64,000 bases of DNA from Lepas anatifera (GCA_034440635.1 JAOTON010002243.1:1520501-1584500), one strand, 5' to 3'. Positions 1 to 14,742 are shown, counted from the stretch's first letter. Made by a program: numbers and translations. Notes: generated by a model from the sequence alone, not told the origin.

Positions 1-136
1 CACCGGGGGGGGCCTGAACCCCTGAGACCAAGCTCGGGGGTCCCCTGAGACCAAGCTCGGGCGTTCCCTGAGACCAAGCTCGGAGGGCCCCTGACACCGA
101 GCTCGGGGCCCCTGAGACAAAGCTCGGTGGCCCCTT
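1..136. repeat. minisatellite block A, 22-24 bp unit
   Basis: Tandem copies of a GC-rich unit with the core CCTGAGACCAAGCTCGGGG. The same unit family makes up 5306-5905. The block runs off the left edge of the window and stops exactly where a short (GAATCA)n tract begins. That tract is read here as the 3' tail of an inserted minus-strand LINE, so the two blocks were probably one array. Confidence 0.9.
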
Positions 137-298
137 GAATCAGAATCAGAATCAGAATATATTCGGAAGCGTCCACACGCGTTGATCAAACAAGTAGGTG
201 GTTTTTCACGTTTCCACGTCATATGATAAAACAGAGAAGGTAAAACTAACGATAAAATCTAAGGATAAGAGTATACTGTAAAAGTAAGATAATATCTC

Positions 299-843
<545 letters not shown>

Positions 844-875
844 GCGCACAACGACAGAAACAAAACTAGTGTTGA

Positions 876-1261
876 TCAGACTCTCTCAACTGTCTCTCCA
901 ATAGAAGGGCTCTCAAAGTGGGTCTGAACGGCATGTCCTCTCCGATGTCCAGCGCTAGCAAGCCGACGTCGGCCTGCCTCCGTGCGTATTCGCGGCAGGG
1001 ACAGCTCCGCTGACCGGCGTGTTGCGTGGTTGTGTATTGTACTGCGTGGAGGGCCTATTGTGTGTACTATTTGTGGTGGCGTGCGAGTGTGTATGGTTTT
1101 GTGTACTGAGCATGCAGTGTGATACTGAATGAGGTGTTTGGCGTCCAACCACTTGAGCCGTTCAACAACGTCGGTAATGTGGTCTCGCTTTCGGCGCCCG
1201 CTGACTACCCTTGCGCAGAAGTTAATTATTTTTTGAATTTTGTGTACCTGGGTATTGTTGC
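876..1261 (-). pseudogene. LINE reverse transcriptase C-terminal tail
   Basis: The minus-strand frame reads QVHKIQKIINFCARVVSGRR and then a tail ending in the family-typical pattern RTEAGRRRLASAGHR. This is the region that follows the RT domain in CR1/Jockey-group LINEs. Joining GCAACAAT at 1261-1254 to the same octamer at 3208-3201 keeps the reading frame with the RT segment upstream. The two are therefore read as one element split by an insertion. It ends at a stop near 876, before the (CA)n tract. Confidence 0.75.
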
Positions 1262-3200
1262 CAGAGGTGCAGAAACTTGCCAACTCGGCTACTGGGGTTT
1301 GTGACACATTTATGAAAATTGAGGTGCATAAGTGTGACAAAATAGCGATCTTGACAATATGGTTCAAAATCAAACCGCATATTTTCGAAATACAGAATGA
1401 AGCGTGTAGCGATAAATTTAATTTAGCAACTCTGTTCTTCAATTGCACAGCGTACCATCAGTGATACAATATTGGTACTGTGTTCAGTTTCTACTAAAAC
1501 GAGGGACCCCCGCTGCAGAAAACCCGGAAACCGCTGTCACAGTTGCCAGATTTTAACATGCAGCCCAATGGTGCCGATTGTTAGTAGTTGCCAGAAAGTT
1601 GCCGCCTAGATGCCCGAAATGTGACAGTCATTTTTTCGAGAAATACATGATTGTGGCCTATTTAAGGCATTAAAGATAACTCAATACGTTATCAGTATTT
1701 CCTGTCCATTTTGTCAGGTTAAATAATATTTAAAGTTTGAATCTCTTCGATTTAGCGGTCCCTATTTCTTTGAATTTAGTATTAAGTACGCCTAAAAGCT
1801 ACTAAGAAAGTACTAAATGAGTGAAAGAAATAAACATAGCTGGCAGCAATTCTACCTAAACTACGCAACAGCGGCAAAACAAGTTCGTAATGTTTATTTG
1901 ATGTAGAGCCTGCCAAAAATGTACACAGGTGGGAAGCCACTTTTGGGCATGTTTTTGGGGTATATCTGAGATAAGTGCAGGCTAAAACTGGCTGGAATAA
2001 ATAGTGTGTCCTGGCTAATCTAAGATGAATGTAGGCTACTTTGAGACTGATGCACTTTCACATATCAAACTTGGTTTTTCATTCCTTAGCTTGCTTGTGC
2101 CTTACCTTATTTGTGCCTAGATCAAGATTGGTTAGGTAGATTTGGGCTGAGGAAGTTGGGAGAGTTGGCGCCGCAACGACTGGCAACAACAGTAATTCGG
2201 TGGATTTCTGATCAATTATCATGTCAATATTGTACAGATAGCAAATGTTGATGTGTGCCAATGCAGTCCTCCACAAAGTGTTCAAACACCACTAACGTGC
2301 ACTGGAGGGGGCCTAGTGACCCCTCTCATCTCAGAAATCGCAGAAAATCTCAGAAAGAAAAGACTGTGAAAAACGCTGGTTGGGGTGTTGCTTACTACCG
2401 TGGTGGTGCAACAACAGGACCTGAACTGCTGGTTAAAGCAGGACTTTGACTACACTGGATCTTTCTTTGGTATGAGACTTCCAATACCTCTGTAGGTACC
2501 TATTAGGCCAATAGACATAATTTTACATCTATGAGGGTAGTTGCCTGAGTTTTTACTGCAAGAAGGAATGAACAGGCAGGTGATAATCAGGTGTTGGGGG
2601 AAAATTTTAAGCATTTGATCTGTCTATAAAAATGCTACCTAAGGTCCACTTTACCACACATTTTGGTGATCTAAATCCTATGTTGACATTGACATTTTTG
2701 TCCCTTTTGTTGATATGTGAGATAAGTTCAGTGGGGGTGGGGGGAGCTGTGATCGGGTTCCCAATTGTGTGTAGGTGCACGCTCCCATTCTAGATTAGTT
2801 CCCAATAATAATTATTTTCTGATAATTGCCACATTTAATCATGGGGAAATGTATCATATTGGACACCCTTCCAAAAATGGAAACTTTTCAAAAGGGAAAT
2901 GCATGTCATTAGGGGAAACTGCAGTCGGGTAGCCAATAAAAGTTATGATCCCAATACTGAACAATGATCCATACTTAGAAATTTTCCTTCCAAAACATAA
3001 ACATGATCTAAAAATGAAAACACAGTTTAATACTTTCTGCGTAATGGCTTGGTGCTTGAACCTTGTCTGTTGCAAAAGTGAGAGACAGGTAGATGACATT
3101 CGCATATTGGAAATAGTATTCGTATACAATTATCATTTCCGCTTTTTGTGACAAAGGAGGCATACTCGCATTGAGTTTGTGCGCCAGCATACTTTTCTTG
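1262..3200. mobile_element. 1.94 kb insertion inside the LINE, flanked by 8 bp direct repeat ATTGTTGC
   Basis: ATTGTTGC occurs at 1254-1261 and 3201-3208 on the plus strand, exactly where the LINE protein is interrupted. Removing the insert and one octamer restores the frame. An 8 bp target duplication and the left terminus CAGAGGTG suit a hAT-type element, but the right end has no convincing inverted match. It carries no recognised transposase. At 2294-2330 there is a fragment (CACTGGAGGGGGCCTAG) of a repeat also seen near 42.9 and 47.8 kb. The remainder is unassigned. Confidence 0.6.
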
Positions 3201-4386
3201 ATTGTTGCATGTTCTGTAAACACAAATACAGTAACGAACAACGGAGAGCACTAAAGATTGAATAATTTGGGGCATGAGCTGAGCAGGGACGACATGACGG
3301 ATGTGGGTGAGAGCGATAAGTAGGCCAGTGGTTTTGTTTTTGACTGAATTTACGTGTCGTTCGAAGTCGAGGTGTTGATCAAGCAGAACACCGAGACTCT
3401 TTACGAATTTTGAATCGATGATGGTTGAATTTCCGAACTTGAGGCTAATGGGAGGAAAATTTCGAAGCATCGCTTTAGTGCCTAAGACCATCATCTGCGT
3501 TTTGGCGGTGTTTATCTTCATACCGTTTGCACAAAACCATTGAAAAAGGGAATTTAGTATGGCTTCCATGCGTCGAATGAGATATTGTAAGCATTGTTTT
3601 TTGCCTGTAATGAGAACAGAAGTGTCATCGGCGAACTGAGTGATCGTAACGTCGTCTTCGACGTGAAGACAGAGGTTGTTAGTGAAAAGTATACAGAGTA
3701 TGCAAGAGAGACTTCCACCTTGAAAAATGTCAATGTTGTTGTTTTTTGAGCCAGATCTGATGATTGTGCCGTCTTGAGGGGATTTTATCTGGACTTGTTG
3801 AGTATGACCTTGCAAATAATTTCGAAACCAGACTGTGTCTATGTCATAGAGTGACATTTTCTGCAGTAGGATGTGATGGGGAACCACATCAAACATTTTC
3901 GACAAATCCAATAGAACAAGGATGCTAATTTCACCTTGGTCCATGGCGCGATAGACGCGGTCAGTGACCACGTTCAAGGCGGACTCTGTGGAAAAATTTC
4001 GGCGGTAATCATGTTGAGAATCGGACAGTAAATGAGTAGTTTCGAGATAATTTACAAGTTGGTTTTGGACTACCTTTTCAAGTAGTTTCATAGGTGGGGG
4101 CAAAATTGTAATGGGTCGCGTGTCGGCCGGGCTCGATTGCGATTTATTTTTTGGAATTGGGGTTATCAAAGCGTGTTTCCATTCCGCTGGGTTGGCCAGT
4201 GAGAAGACTAGAATTAATGATATCTAGAAGGAGAAATCCAATTGAAGAAAATAATTTGGTGAACATAGACATCGTGAGCCCATCACTTCCGGCGTTGTTG
4301 GACGGCTTCATACTGAGTATAGTGGCGTGTAGGGTTTGTATGTCGATGGGCTGGACGGTGAAACTGGATGTGGTGACGCGAGGCAG
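3201..4386 (-). pseudogene. LINE reverse transcriptase domain (CR1-like)
   Basis: The minus-strand frame from about 4169 down contains RT blocks in order. They are a PIPKNKS/RPITILP segment, LLEKVVQNQLVNYLE, the block around VLLDLSKMFDVVPHHILLQK, a degraded GGSLSCILCILFTNNL (usually QGS.LGP.LF..Y.ND) and the catalytic QFADDTSVL, then the thumb region LKFGNSTIIDSKFVKSLGVL. The first RT block (PSNNAGSDGLTMSMFTKLF) lies in another frame at about 4410-4170, which implies a frameshift near 4165. The frame runs into the insert at 3200. The FADD catalytic aspartates are present but the copy cannot encode a whole enzyme. Confidence 0.85.
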
Positions 4387-5305
4387 TCACACTGGGACGG
4401 GGATCGTCGGGGCGGGTATGGAGGCAGCAGTGTTTGGTCCTACCGAAACGTAATAATCGTTGAATGCATCTGGTGCCGCGTCGAGGAACATAGAGGTCGT
4501 TTGCTTTTTGCTTAGAACGGGTTTCAAGATTTGCCAGAGGCGACTACGACCCTTCCTTATAATTTCGCGTTGGAAAAATTCGCGCGAGTCACGCCGAATC
4601 GCAGATTTACTTAAACGGTTTAATTGTTTATATTCTGGTCCAAATCCCCGGACCAGAGCGAGCTGCCTCTGGCGAATGATCTGCCGTGTATGGTGTGTGA
4701 GTGGCAACACGATCGGTTTACGAGCCGGGACAGAGCGGAGAGGGGCAACACGATCTAACTCAAGCAAAAAGGCCCTTTTAAATATTTGGCACTTGGTATC
4801 GGTTGATTCACACATCAACATAGGTGACCAGTCGATCGACGATATCTGCAGTTGGAAGTCATTAACATCGACGCGCGCCAAACATCGTTTCCTTAGCCTA
4901 CAAGCTACTTGTCGCGTCTGTGTGACGGGACCGCGCAGGACAATGCGCGTAAAATCATGCGGCCCACCGAAGTGACACCTGGTCACGCCGCTCCGACGGA
5001 CACGTTCAGGACAGTTTGTGGCTATAACATCAAGAATAGTACCAGCTGGTCGGTAAGTATTTTGAGTTTTATTAACAATGTTGAATCCATAGTTTTCGAA
5101 TAACTGTCGCAACTGAGGCCGACACTCACGGAGTTCTTTACGCAAACAGTGGTTAAAATCCCCTGTGAGGACAAACTTGAAATCTACATATTTCGCAAGC
5201 ATGGTCTGAAGTTGAAACTACAAATCGTCTAAATCATTTTTCAGCTGGTTGAGAGTATTATTTGGCACTCGATAAACAGAACAAACAATGTACTTCACGC
5301 TATGT
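4387..5305 (-). pseudogene. LINE AP-type endonuclease, C-terminal part
   Basis: The minus-strand frame shows CSVYRVPNNTLNQL, then FKFVLTGDFNHCL, TILDVIATN and a degraded GGPHDFTRIVL in place of the usual S.DH motif. This is the order found in the C-terminal half of the apurinic-type endonuclease of CR1/L2/Jockey LINEs, which nicks the target DNA for target-primed reverse transcription. A stop codon interrupts the segment just before VDFKF, near 5212. The domain starts abruptly at the minisatellite boundary, as expected of a 5'-truncated insertion. A linker of about 180 residues follows before RT. Confidence 0.8.
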
Positions 5306-5905
5306 CCTCGGATGCCCCCTGGGACCAAGCTCGAGGGCCCCCTGACACTAAGCTCGGGGAGTGGGGAGGGCCTGAGACCAAGCTTGGGGGCATCCCTGAG
5401 ACCAAGCTCGGGGGTCCCCTGAGACCAAGCTCAGGGCCCTGAGACCAAGCTCGGGGGTTATCTGAAACCAAGCTCGGAGGGCTCCCTGACACCAAGCTCG
5501 GGGGCCCCTGAGACCAAGCTCGGGGGCCCTGAGACCAAACTCGAAGGACTCCCTGAGACCAAGCTCGGGAGCTCCCTGAGACCAAGCTCGGGGGTTATCT
5601 GAGACCAAGCTCGGAGGGCTCCCTGACACCAAGCTCGGGGGCCCCAGACACCAAGCTCGGGGCCCCTGAGACCAAGCTCGGGGGCCCCTGAGACCAAAAT
5701 CGAAAGGCCCGTGAGACCAAGATCGAAAGGCCCGTGAGACCGAGCTCGGGGGAGGGGCCCTGAGACCAAGCTCGGGGACCCTGAGGCCAAACTCGGGACC
5801 CTCTGAGACTGAGCACAGGGGTCCCCAAGATCAATATTCGGTACTCTGGAGCCCTCGATACCGATTATCGGGGGCCTCCTGAGACCAAGCTCGGGAGCCC
5901 CCCCA
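5306..5905. repeat. minisatellite block B, 22-24 bp unit, about 25 copies
   Basis: Tandem copies with the core CCTGAGACCAAGCTCGGGG, same family as 1-136. Unit length and flanking G/C runs vary. Copies degrade toward 5900. Open frames reading ELGLRAP or AWSQGP repeats are products of the array and are not considered genes. Confidence 0.95.
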
Positions 5906-6500
5906 GCCAAGCTCAGGGACCCCCGAGATCAATTTTTGTGTTTTTAGTGCATAAGGTCAGCCCAAGAGGGTCCGCGGATCCCAGGGACCCCCTCCCCTGG
6001 TTACACCACTGTCAGAACATCTCAAGGGGCCATTCAAGCTCACGGCCGCCAGGTCAGTGGCTGTAAAGCCTTATAGGGGTCCCAGACCATCTCAGGGGCC
6101 CTCAGTTCAACACAGAGGCCCATATTAGCTCTGATGACCAGATAAGCTTAAGGGCCCGGATCATCCAGGGTCCCCTTGTCGGCATATTTGGGGTTTCAGA
6201 ACAGTTCAGGATTTCAATTAAAGCTTATAACCCAATTTCAGAGCAGGGGCCCTATTCCTGTGCAGGGGCCTCAGATAAGTTTAGAGTCTTTTGTGCATCA
6301 CAGGGGATCCAGAATAACTCAAGGGACAATATCAACTTTACGGTCCCAGCTCAGCTCAGGGGCCCCCCAGGTCGGTGGATACAGGTTCTGGCCAACTCAC
6401 GGGGCCCTGTTCAAGGTTACGGCTCCTAGCTCAGTTTAGGCGTCCTAGAACAGTTCATGCTGCCCAAACCATCTCAAGGGCGCTCAGTTCAGCTCAAAGC
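5906..6500. repeat. degenerate GC-rich tandem repeat
   Basis: Recurrent short blocks such as CTCAGGGGCC, CAGCTCAGGGG and CATCTCAAGGG at irregular 20-35 bp spacing. They look like decayed copies of the adjacent minisatellite or a relative. A similar decayed stretch is at 8232-8395. Confidence 0.6.
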
Positions 6501-7228
6501 AAGGCCCTAGAATCCCAGGTTGGTTCAAGTTTTCTACTAGTAAAATTTTGGTTGTTCTCTTGGTATCCACTAAGAAAGGAAACATCGCCTTATTTTGAGG
6601 GTTAAAATTTAAGGTTTTTGGATAAATTAAGTTTAGATATTTAAGAAAAGAGCCATGGAATACACTTGTTTGCACTTTAATGTCTGTGAAGTGAAACATG
6701 TTGACAAATCTAGTAGCTTTGGTATGTTATACTAAAAAGTATACTAGTCTGGCAATCCTACTACGGTTTTTACTGAGCCGCAACACTGTAAAAGAGAAAC
6801 ATGACAGGCCCGAGAGAGAATAAAAACCAATGAAACGACATACGGGGTGAAGGGGAGTGGGGTTGGGCAAATATGGAAATAGTAACGATAGTAGGAAAGA
6901 TCGCATCTCAGAGCCCGTTTATAGCCGCTGTTCAAGGCCTAAATGCAACACGTGCCGATCGCTCTAACAGTTGCAGTCATGGGTGTCGAAAGCAGCATGG
7001 ACGTGGGATGTGCTCCCCATTGGCTATTGGAGGACCAAGTGCCCCCTTGTCTCCTAAATCCACCAAGTGCCAACTTTTCCCCTCCCTTGTCATCATTGCC
7101 GGACCACTCCTGTCCCCCGTAAAAATTCCCTGGCTACGCCTCTGACTCACCCCACTGAAACCTGTAAATGTGATTTAATTTTACCCAGAGTTATTGTAAT
7201 TGGACTTTTATATATACAGGGCACTAGT
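6501..7228. other. no gene seen; transposon fragment near the end
   Basis: No convincing coding signal. The stretch 6990-7143 ends in CCCTGGCTACGCCTCTG, resembling the termini of the CAGGGGCGTAGCCA MITE family (full copy at 53225-53415). It is probably a one-ended fragment. Confidence 0.4.
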
Positions 7229-7528
7229 CATAGGCGGATCCAGGATTGCCAGTCGGGGGTGGGGGGCAATTCTTCCTGGGAGGTGGTGTCAACCAGACCA
7301 GGGGGCTTTATTCGGACCAGGGGGCACCATTTTTGGCTGGCAAAACCCATCAGGTGGGCGCCAAATCCTATCGGCAGGCGCTGCTTTCCGCATCCTGTGG
7401 AGGGGGTGGGAAGCAACATTTCAGGTGGCACCATCGACCTTTCAGGAGGCGCTGTGACCATTTCAGGTGTGACCTCGAGGGCCCATCGGGGGACACCCGC
7501 CCGGCCTTTGTCCCTGGATCCGCCTATG
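7229..7528. mobile_element. 300 bp MITE, TIR CATAGGCGGATCCAGG
   Basis: Starts with CATAGGCGGATCCAGG and ends with its reverse complement. The flanking octamers GCACTAGT (7221-7228) and GTACCAGT (7529-7536) match at 6 of 8 positions, consistent with a decayed hAT-type target duplication. There is no coding capacity. The interior is rich in GGTGGCACC-like motifs. A relative lies at 28155-28348. Confidence 0.65.
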
Positions 7529-7532
7529 GTAC

Positions 7533-7791
7533 CAGTGGCGGATATAAGGAGGTTATGGGGCTCACGAGCCTCCTAAATTTCGTGGGGACCCCTCCGAGAT
7601 GTCTACTAACATCTGTATAAGCAAAGGCTGTTCGGAGGCTACGGTGGGGGACAGTGGCGGGTACAGGACTTTTTGGGGTATGGGCAAGGGGTTCGAGCCT
7701 CTTCTCCATTGCCTCACATCAGCATCGGCATATTCATTTACTAGATACTAACATTGGGGGGGCTCGAGCCTAGTCCTTGTATCCGCCACTG
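7533..7791. mobile_element. 259 bp MITE, TIR CAGTGGCGGATAYAAGGA, with an internal terminus
   Basis: The ends match as inverted repeats at 17 of 18 positions. A second CAGTGGCGGGTACAGGA terminus at 7652 in the same orientation as the left end suggests one copy inserted into or recombined with another. It abuts the preceding MITE. The CAGTGGCGG termini are typical of short hAT-type elements. Confidence 0.65.
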
Positions 7792-8231
7792 GCAGTGGGG
7801 GAGATTTGAGTTTTCTAGCCTCCTCAAAATAAGTCCTGGACCCGCGACCGCGCGGTACCTCAAACAATTTGTTCGTCTCGCTAAGAAACCTCCATTGGAA
7901 AGACCCGTACTTCATATTTTCATCTAAGCGACGATGACGTGAAGGATGAAATTACAATGCTATTACACTGATAATGACTCTTAAGAGCAACGGAACATCA
8001 CTGCGAGAAAAGCCCTGAAGTCCCTGCAGGCTGGTCTTAGGGCTGCAGAAACTCTATACTGGCTAGAAATATGATCAAACTTGTCAACAAAGCCATTTTT
8101 GACGTCTTTCAGTCATTTGCAAGCTTTACTGACCATATCAAATATGCCCAGTTTGCCGATACTTCAAGCCGCAAAACGCCTGCGGCATCGCGGCGATGAC
8201 GTCACCGCCGCAAAATGCCAGGCAACTTGAA
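7792..8231. other. no feature recognised
   Basis: No coding signal, no clear repeat. Confidence 0.3.
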
Positions 8232-8395
8232 CGGGGGCTGGCTCAAAGGGCCCAGATTAGCTCGTATAGCATCAGAGGCCAGTTCAGGGGCTCTGAGAAG
8301 CTCAGGGGACCTTAAAATCAACTCATAGGACCTCAACTTAGTTTAGGGGCACAGGTAAGTTTAACGGGGTTCCGGGGCAAGCTATCGGGCCAGTT
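8232..8395. repeat. degenerate GC-rich repeat, relative of 5906-6500
   Basis: Contains GCTCAAAGGGCCCAGATTAG, CAGTTCAGGGGCTC and CTCAGGGGACC blocks like those at 6.0-6.5 kb. Confidence 0.5.
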
Positions 8396-10346
<1,951 letters not shown>

Positions 10347-10440
10347 GATACTGACGCGCTTGCCAAGCGGGGCGGGACAGCATGCACAACTGTGCACTGC
10401 CTCAGACGGGGGAGGGTTCGATTCCAAGGGAATATAATTC
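10347..10440 (+). repeat. tRNA-like sequence (SINE head or tRNA pseudogene)
   Basis: TTGCCAAGCGGGGC resembles a pol III A box of the Ser/Leu tRNA type, and GGTTCGATTCC is a good B box about 55 bp downstream. The acceptor stem does not pair convincingly, so this is not called a functional tRNA. Confidence 0.35.
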
Positions 10441-11926
10441 TTGCGTTATGGACGAATTCTTACGCAGTGGGCTTTCAGACCATGATCAATTTTCCACCGT
10501 GTGCCATACTAGAACATTTACGCAGCGTAAGGAACCCGTGGAATTTTACGTATTTTCGTAAATATCAAGTAAATACACTTTGTTTATAGATGTTTTATTT
10601 TTCCTTGACAATTCCTAATGCTTTACACAGAGCCATTCCAGAATCAAATGGCATTTTCATCAATCCTTAACACTGTTGGAAGTTACCCACAATTTCAAAG
10701 TAGTTCCATCGTACGCTACGGACTTTTGCACACTTTATTCCTGAAAGTCCATGAGAAACGTATAGGACTTCGACTGGTTCGCCCTGGATATTTTGATGAC
10801 GATGCCGCCGCTCTGCTCTGTCCGTATCTTTACTGTTTTCTGGGGTGAAAAACTTACGCATATGGCCGGAGGTTCCAAATTTTACGTCGTGGTTTCTCGG
10901 CGCAAATCAACTTTTATTTCCCCCTGTTCGATTCCCACCCCAGCTGCGCTCAACCCTTCCCCCTCGCTGGGGATAACGAGTCTTTCTTTTGTACGAAAAC
11001 TGAAATCAATTAGAGGCATCAAAATTCTCCAAATGAGTAGTTAACAGGGACATAAAGGTGAGGTGCACGTGCTTGCGTTCCTAGGAAAGATTATTGATTC
11101 AAACAATCGCCGCATCCTCATTTGGGCAGACACCTCACGGAACACTCTAATTGAGGACACTCACGTGAGGTTTTCGTGTTGGACGAGTTGGATGTTTTTC
11201 AGCATGAGGAAGGCGAAGTGAGCGACCGAGTAAGCGTGGCTGAAGTTGTGGTAGGGCGGTTCCCGGTACCCCTTCCGCACCATCAGCACGAACCTGTCGA
11301 GCACGCAGACTTCAGTTCAATGTGGCTAGCCCGCTAGCCGCCCAGACGTGCTCTCCTGCGGTGAAGTGGGCGGAGAAAGTCACCGGAGGAGATATTTGGT
11401 GTGGTTCACCAGATTTGGTCTCACAATAATATGGACAAGATAATTTCCGTAGTTCACAAAGCAGGACTGCAGGCCAGCTTTGTGAACTGCAGGCCAGGCT
11501 AAACACGGGATCGGTAAAAGAGACGATGTCTTGCGTCATACATACTATTTATCTCAAATTTCCGAGTCCAGAATAACAGCAAAATCACTACGCCTAAAAG
11601 AAAGTCGTTCATTTCTTCTGAGTGAAGACTTTTGGCCTGGTTGAGGCGGATCGAGCTACACTCCTTAAAGACACTGATCCCCTTCGTCATGCCAGAATTT
11701 CACGCAAACTTGCACTTCATCGAGCTGTGCGGAGCCTGCCATCGCCAGGAATGCGGCTTTCGAGGATTTGTTTTAAATTTTTGTGTCACTGCAACTGTAT
11801 TCCCCAAACTCCACTGGGAGGGTTTGTCAGAACTGTCTGGGCAGGCAGAGCGCCTGGGCGCACTCACTGTCCGCCTGCACTCGGCGTGCGACCGCCGTTT
11901 CCATTCCAGACCCGGCGCTCCCAAGC
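10441..11926. other. no feature recognised
   Basis: Mostly AT-rich with short open frames. No protein similarity, tandem repeat or transposon terminus was recognised. Confidence 0.3.
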
Positions 11927-12056
11927 TTCCGTGTGACTCGCCAGCGCGCGGCCGCCGAGACTGTACCAGCGTAATCTCGGGGCTCACAAGCTACCGTGTG
12001 ACTCGCCAGCGCGCGGCCGCCGAGAATGTACCAGCGCAGTGTAGCCGAAGGTACAG
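11927..12056. repeat. 65 bp GC-rich tandem duplication, two copies
   Basis: CCGTGTGACTCGCCAGCGCG begins at 11929 and again at 11994, followed each time by GCCGCCGAGAMTGTACCAGC. Two nearly identical copies. Confidence 0.85.
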
Positions 12057-12469
12057 CAAGCCATGGCTGCCCATCACCTTCACCTGAGCACCAGCTTAAT
12101 AGCCCAGAGCTGAAATCTCCTGTCCAAAAAACGGTAACGGTACATTTCGCTTCAGGGCTTCCCATGCGTCACTAAAGTCATTAGTGGGCTTGACACAGAG
12201 ACCTCGACCCCACCATCCGAATGTGCAACTCCCTCAATAAAGGGTCAATTTAGAAGCCAAAGTTTCAAGTCGCACAAAGCACAGGGCCTTATATTTCCCT
12301 TATTACTTGGGGATGGGTACTAGCGCATTTATAACATATCCAACGGCATTACTATGTTTGTCTCATCTCAATGAGCAGAATGATATACCACATGACCCTC
12401 TTAATCCACGGGGTAGCTTACAGTTCACGTACTTGACCTAAGACCAATGTCTAATAATGACCTTTCAAT
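12057..12469. other. no feature recognised
   Basis: No coding or repeat signal seen. Confidence 0.3.
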
Positions 12470-14742
12470 CAGGCCATTTTTAACATGTTGCCACTTGCTC
12501 CCCCAGTCGGCCGAAATGCCCCCCCCAGTGACCGGAAATTGGCCCCCAGTGAAATAGACAAGAGATGACTTAAGCTTCAATAAATGCAAACTCACGCAAC
12601 GAAAATAAGACAGAACACCATTCGATAATAATAACTTAGGTTTATTGCTGGTGCCAAATTGGCAATCCACAAAAATGTGTTAAAAAAATTCCATCCGTAG
12701 CTGTCTCCTCCACCGTGCGAAGAAGAAACAAAGCGCAAAGTTACGGGAAATCCCGGCAAAAGCAATCTCAGCATCAACTAATCACAACGCTGGAGATGAA
12801 CGCTGGCCTACAACCAATCAAACATCATGTTCTATCCGACCGGAAGCCCACAACTCAGCCAGTATCGTGAGATTGTATGATCCTCTCATTTCACACGAGG
12901 TCAGTTGTGAGCTCGTTCGTGGATTAGACGGGACACGGTGTAGTCAAAGCGCGTAAGACTGGTTGCTGGTGTGGCGGTGTGAAGTGCTTAGTTTTTTATT
13001 CATTATTGTGGTGATAGCATACATAAACGTCAGGGGCCAGCCAAACTTCCTACATAAGTGACTTCAAACTTCAAACAAAATACAAACATAAAAGTGAGGG
13101 GGCCATTCAAACTTCAACCTGATGCTGACAACAGACTTTCGACGTTAGTACCAAAAAATGTTCGAATTTGGGGTCCTCGTTGCCTTCCACAGCGGCTGGT
13201 TATAAAAATTCCCGGTTTTCTCCCATTTTGACTGAGATCAAGAAATTGCTGGTCAATGAGTGGGCGGGAGGGAGGGGGCAAGCCCCTGGTCCCGCTTTTC
13301 CGACGCTTGTAGCATACCTACGTGAAATTTATAGTGAGACCGCTGCATCAATTTTTTTCTGCAAAGTCGATAAGTTGTTGGCTGGCCTTTCTCATAGATA
13401 CGTTGTTGTTGAAAATTGGGAAAGATTAGATATTCGGCCACAGCCCTTCGGTAGAATCACAAAACTTCCCGAGAAACCGTTCCAACAAGGAAAGAGCTGG
13501 CGACGAGTTAGTGCGTCGATAAGCCTAAACAATTATTAACTGTTATTTTATACTACATTCCCTAGATGATTTTGACAGCAACAACCACACATCATAGAAA
13601 GTGTGTATATAAAACTTATCTCGATTTAGCCTATAAAACACTTGTGTTCGGTACTTTAAGAATTTACTTATCTTGCCACACTCAAAGAAAAATAAGAAAA
13701 TCTTTTTTCATTTGGAATACATTTCAGCAGCGTCAGGGCTGCCAGGCTGGCCATTTCGTGGCCAAATACCTCGAATTGGGCCTTTTTGCCGTGTTTGGCC
13801 CCGCGATTTTTTCGGTTGGCCCTTTCTTGGAATCTGGCCGTTTCCCTCTTTTTCTAGTTACTGGCACCTAAGCTATTTCTGGTTCGTCCCTTGTAAAAAT
13901 ATGACTTATTTTGGCCTCTTCCGCTCTGGAATACGACATTCTGACACCGAAAAAGCAGCAGAGCAGCAGAAAAACTGGTATGGTGGTGGGAGGGAGGGAC
14001 AGAACTTTGTTAAAAAACGATCCACAAAAATGATGGCCACCGAAATCCGGACGCAAAGGATGCGATGCTATAGGCCCCTTTTGCGTGAAATTTTGATAAC
14101 AAAGAGCGCCCTCTGAGGCTCCGCTCTCCCCCACTTACCAAAATCCTGGATCTGCCACTGTTCAAGAGAAAAAATGCATAGCTGGAAAGAGAGAAAACAG
14201 TAAAAGTTAGCGGGGAGTGGTGTGGCCAAGATGATTAATGATACTAACAAATGATCTGGTTATGAGGATAAAATCATTTGATGATCACGCAGGATTGGAA
14301 GAGCACCCCTGGCTTAGTATTAAATGGGTAGTGTGCTAAACAAGTATTGCGTCAAGTCAATATCAAATTGTCAACAATCAGTTTAAACAGTCATACAAGT
14401 CGCTTTTTCTGTGGGCTTATGACTGCCGCTAGGGGTTGTTTTAGCCTCAAATCTGGCTTTTGTGGTATTTATTTGCATATTTTAGTGAAAATAAAATTTT
14501 GCCCCTCTTTGGCCCTGTTTCTAATTCGGTTTGATCTTTTCCGCCGGAAAAAACTTGGCAGCCCTGGACAGCATCTATAATCTGGAATAACGTGGAATAA
14601 CACAAAAATTAAGAAACATTTTATTAACTCTAACGCGTCAAGTTTTATTAAACCCCCTCGAAATGGGGTCTTGATCCCTTGAAGACACTATAATGGCCAG
14701 CAAAAGGAATGCCCCCCACTGACTTTTCTTTAAAATGCCCTG
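12470..14742 (+). mobile_element. hAT-like element, copy 1 (TIR CAGGSCATTTT), carrying a 0.96 kb insert
   Basis: Begins CAGGCCATTTTTAACATG and ends TTTAAAATGCCCTG. The flanks CTTTCAAT and CTTCCAAC agree at 6 of 8 positions. The body is the reverse complement of 53124-55684 in segments. 12470-13263 matches about 55684-54900, 14221-14390 matches about 54900-54750, and 14390-14742 matches about 53680-53124. With inserts removed both copies are about 1.3 kb. No transposase was recognised, so it appears non-autonomous. Confidence 0.8.
13264..14220. mobile_element. insertion inside hAT-like copy 1, flanked by GAGTGG
   Basis: The sister copy at 54.9 kb lacks this segment, and GAGTGG is present at 13258-13263 and 14215-14220. 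The interior includes a CAGGGCTGCCAGG stretch at 13734 and AAAATCCTGGATCTGCCACTG at 14139-14159, both resembling hAT-type termini. The insert may be composite. No protein was recognised. Confidence 0.5.
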
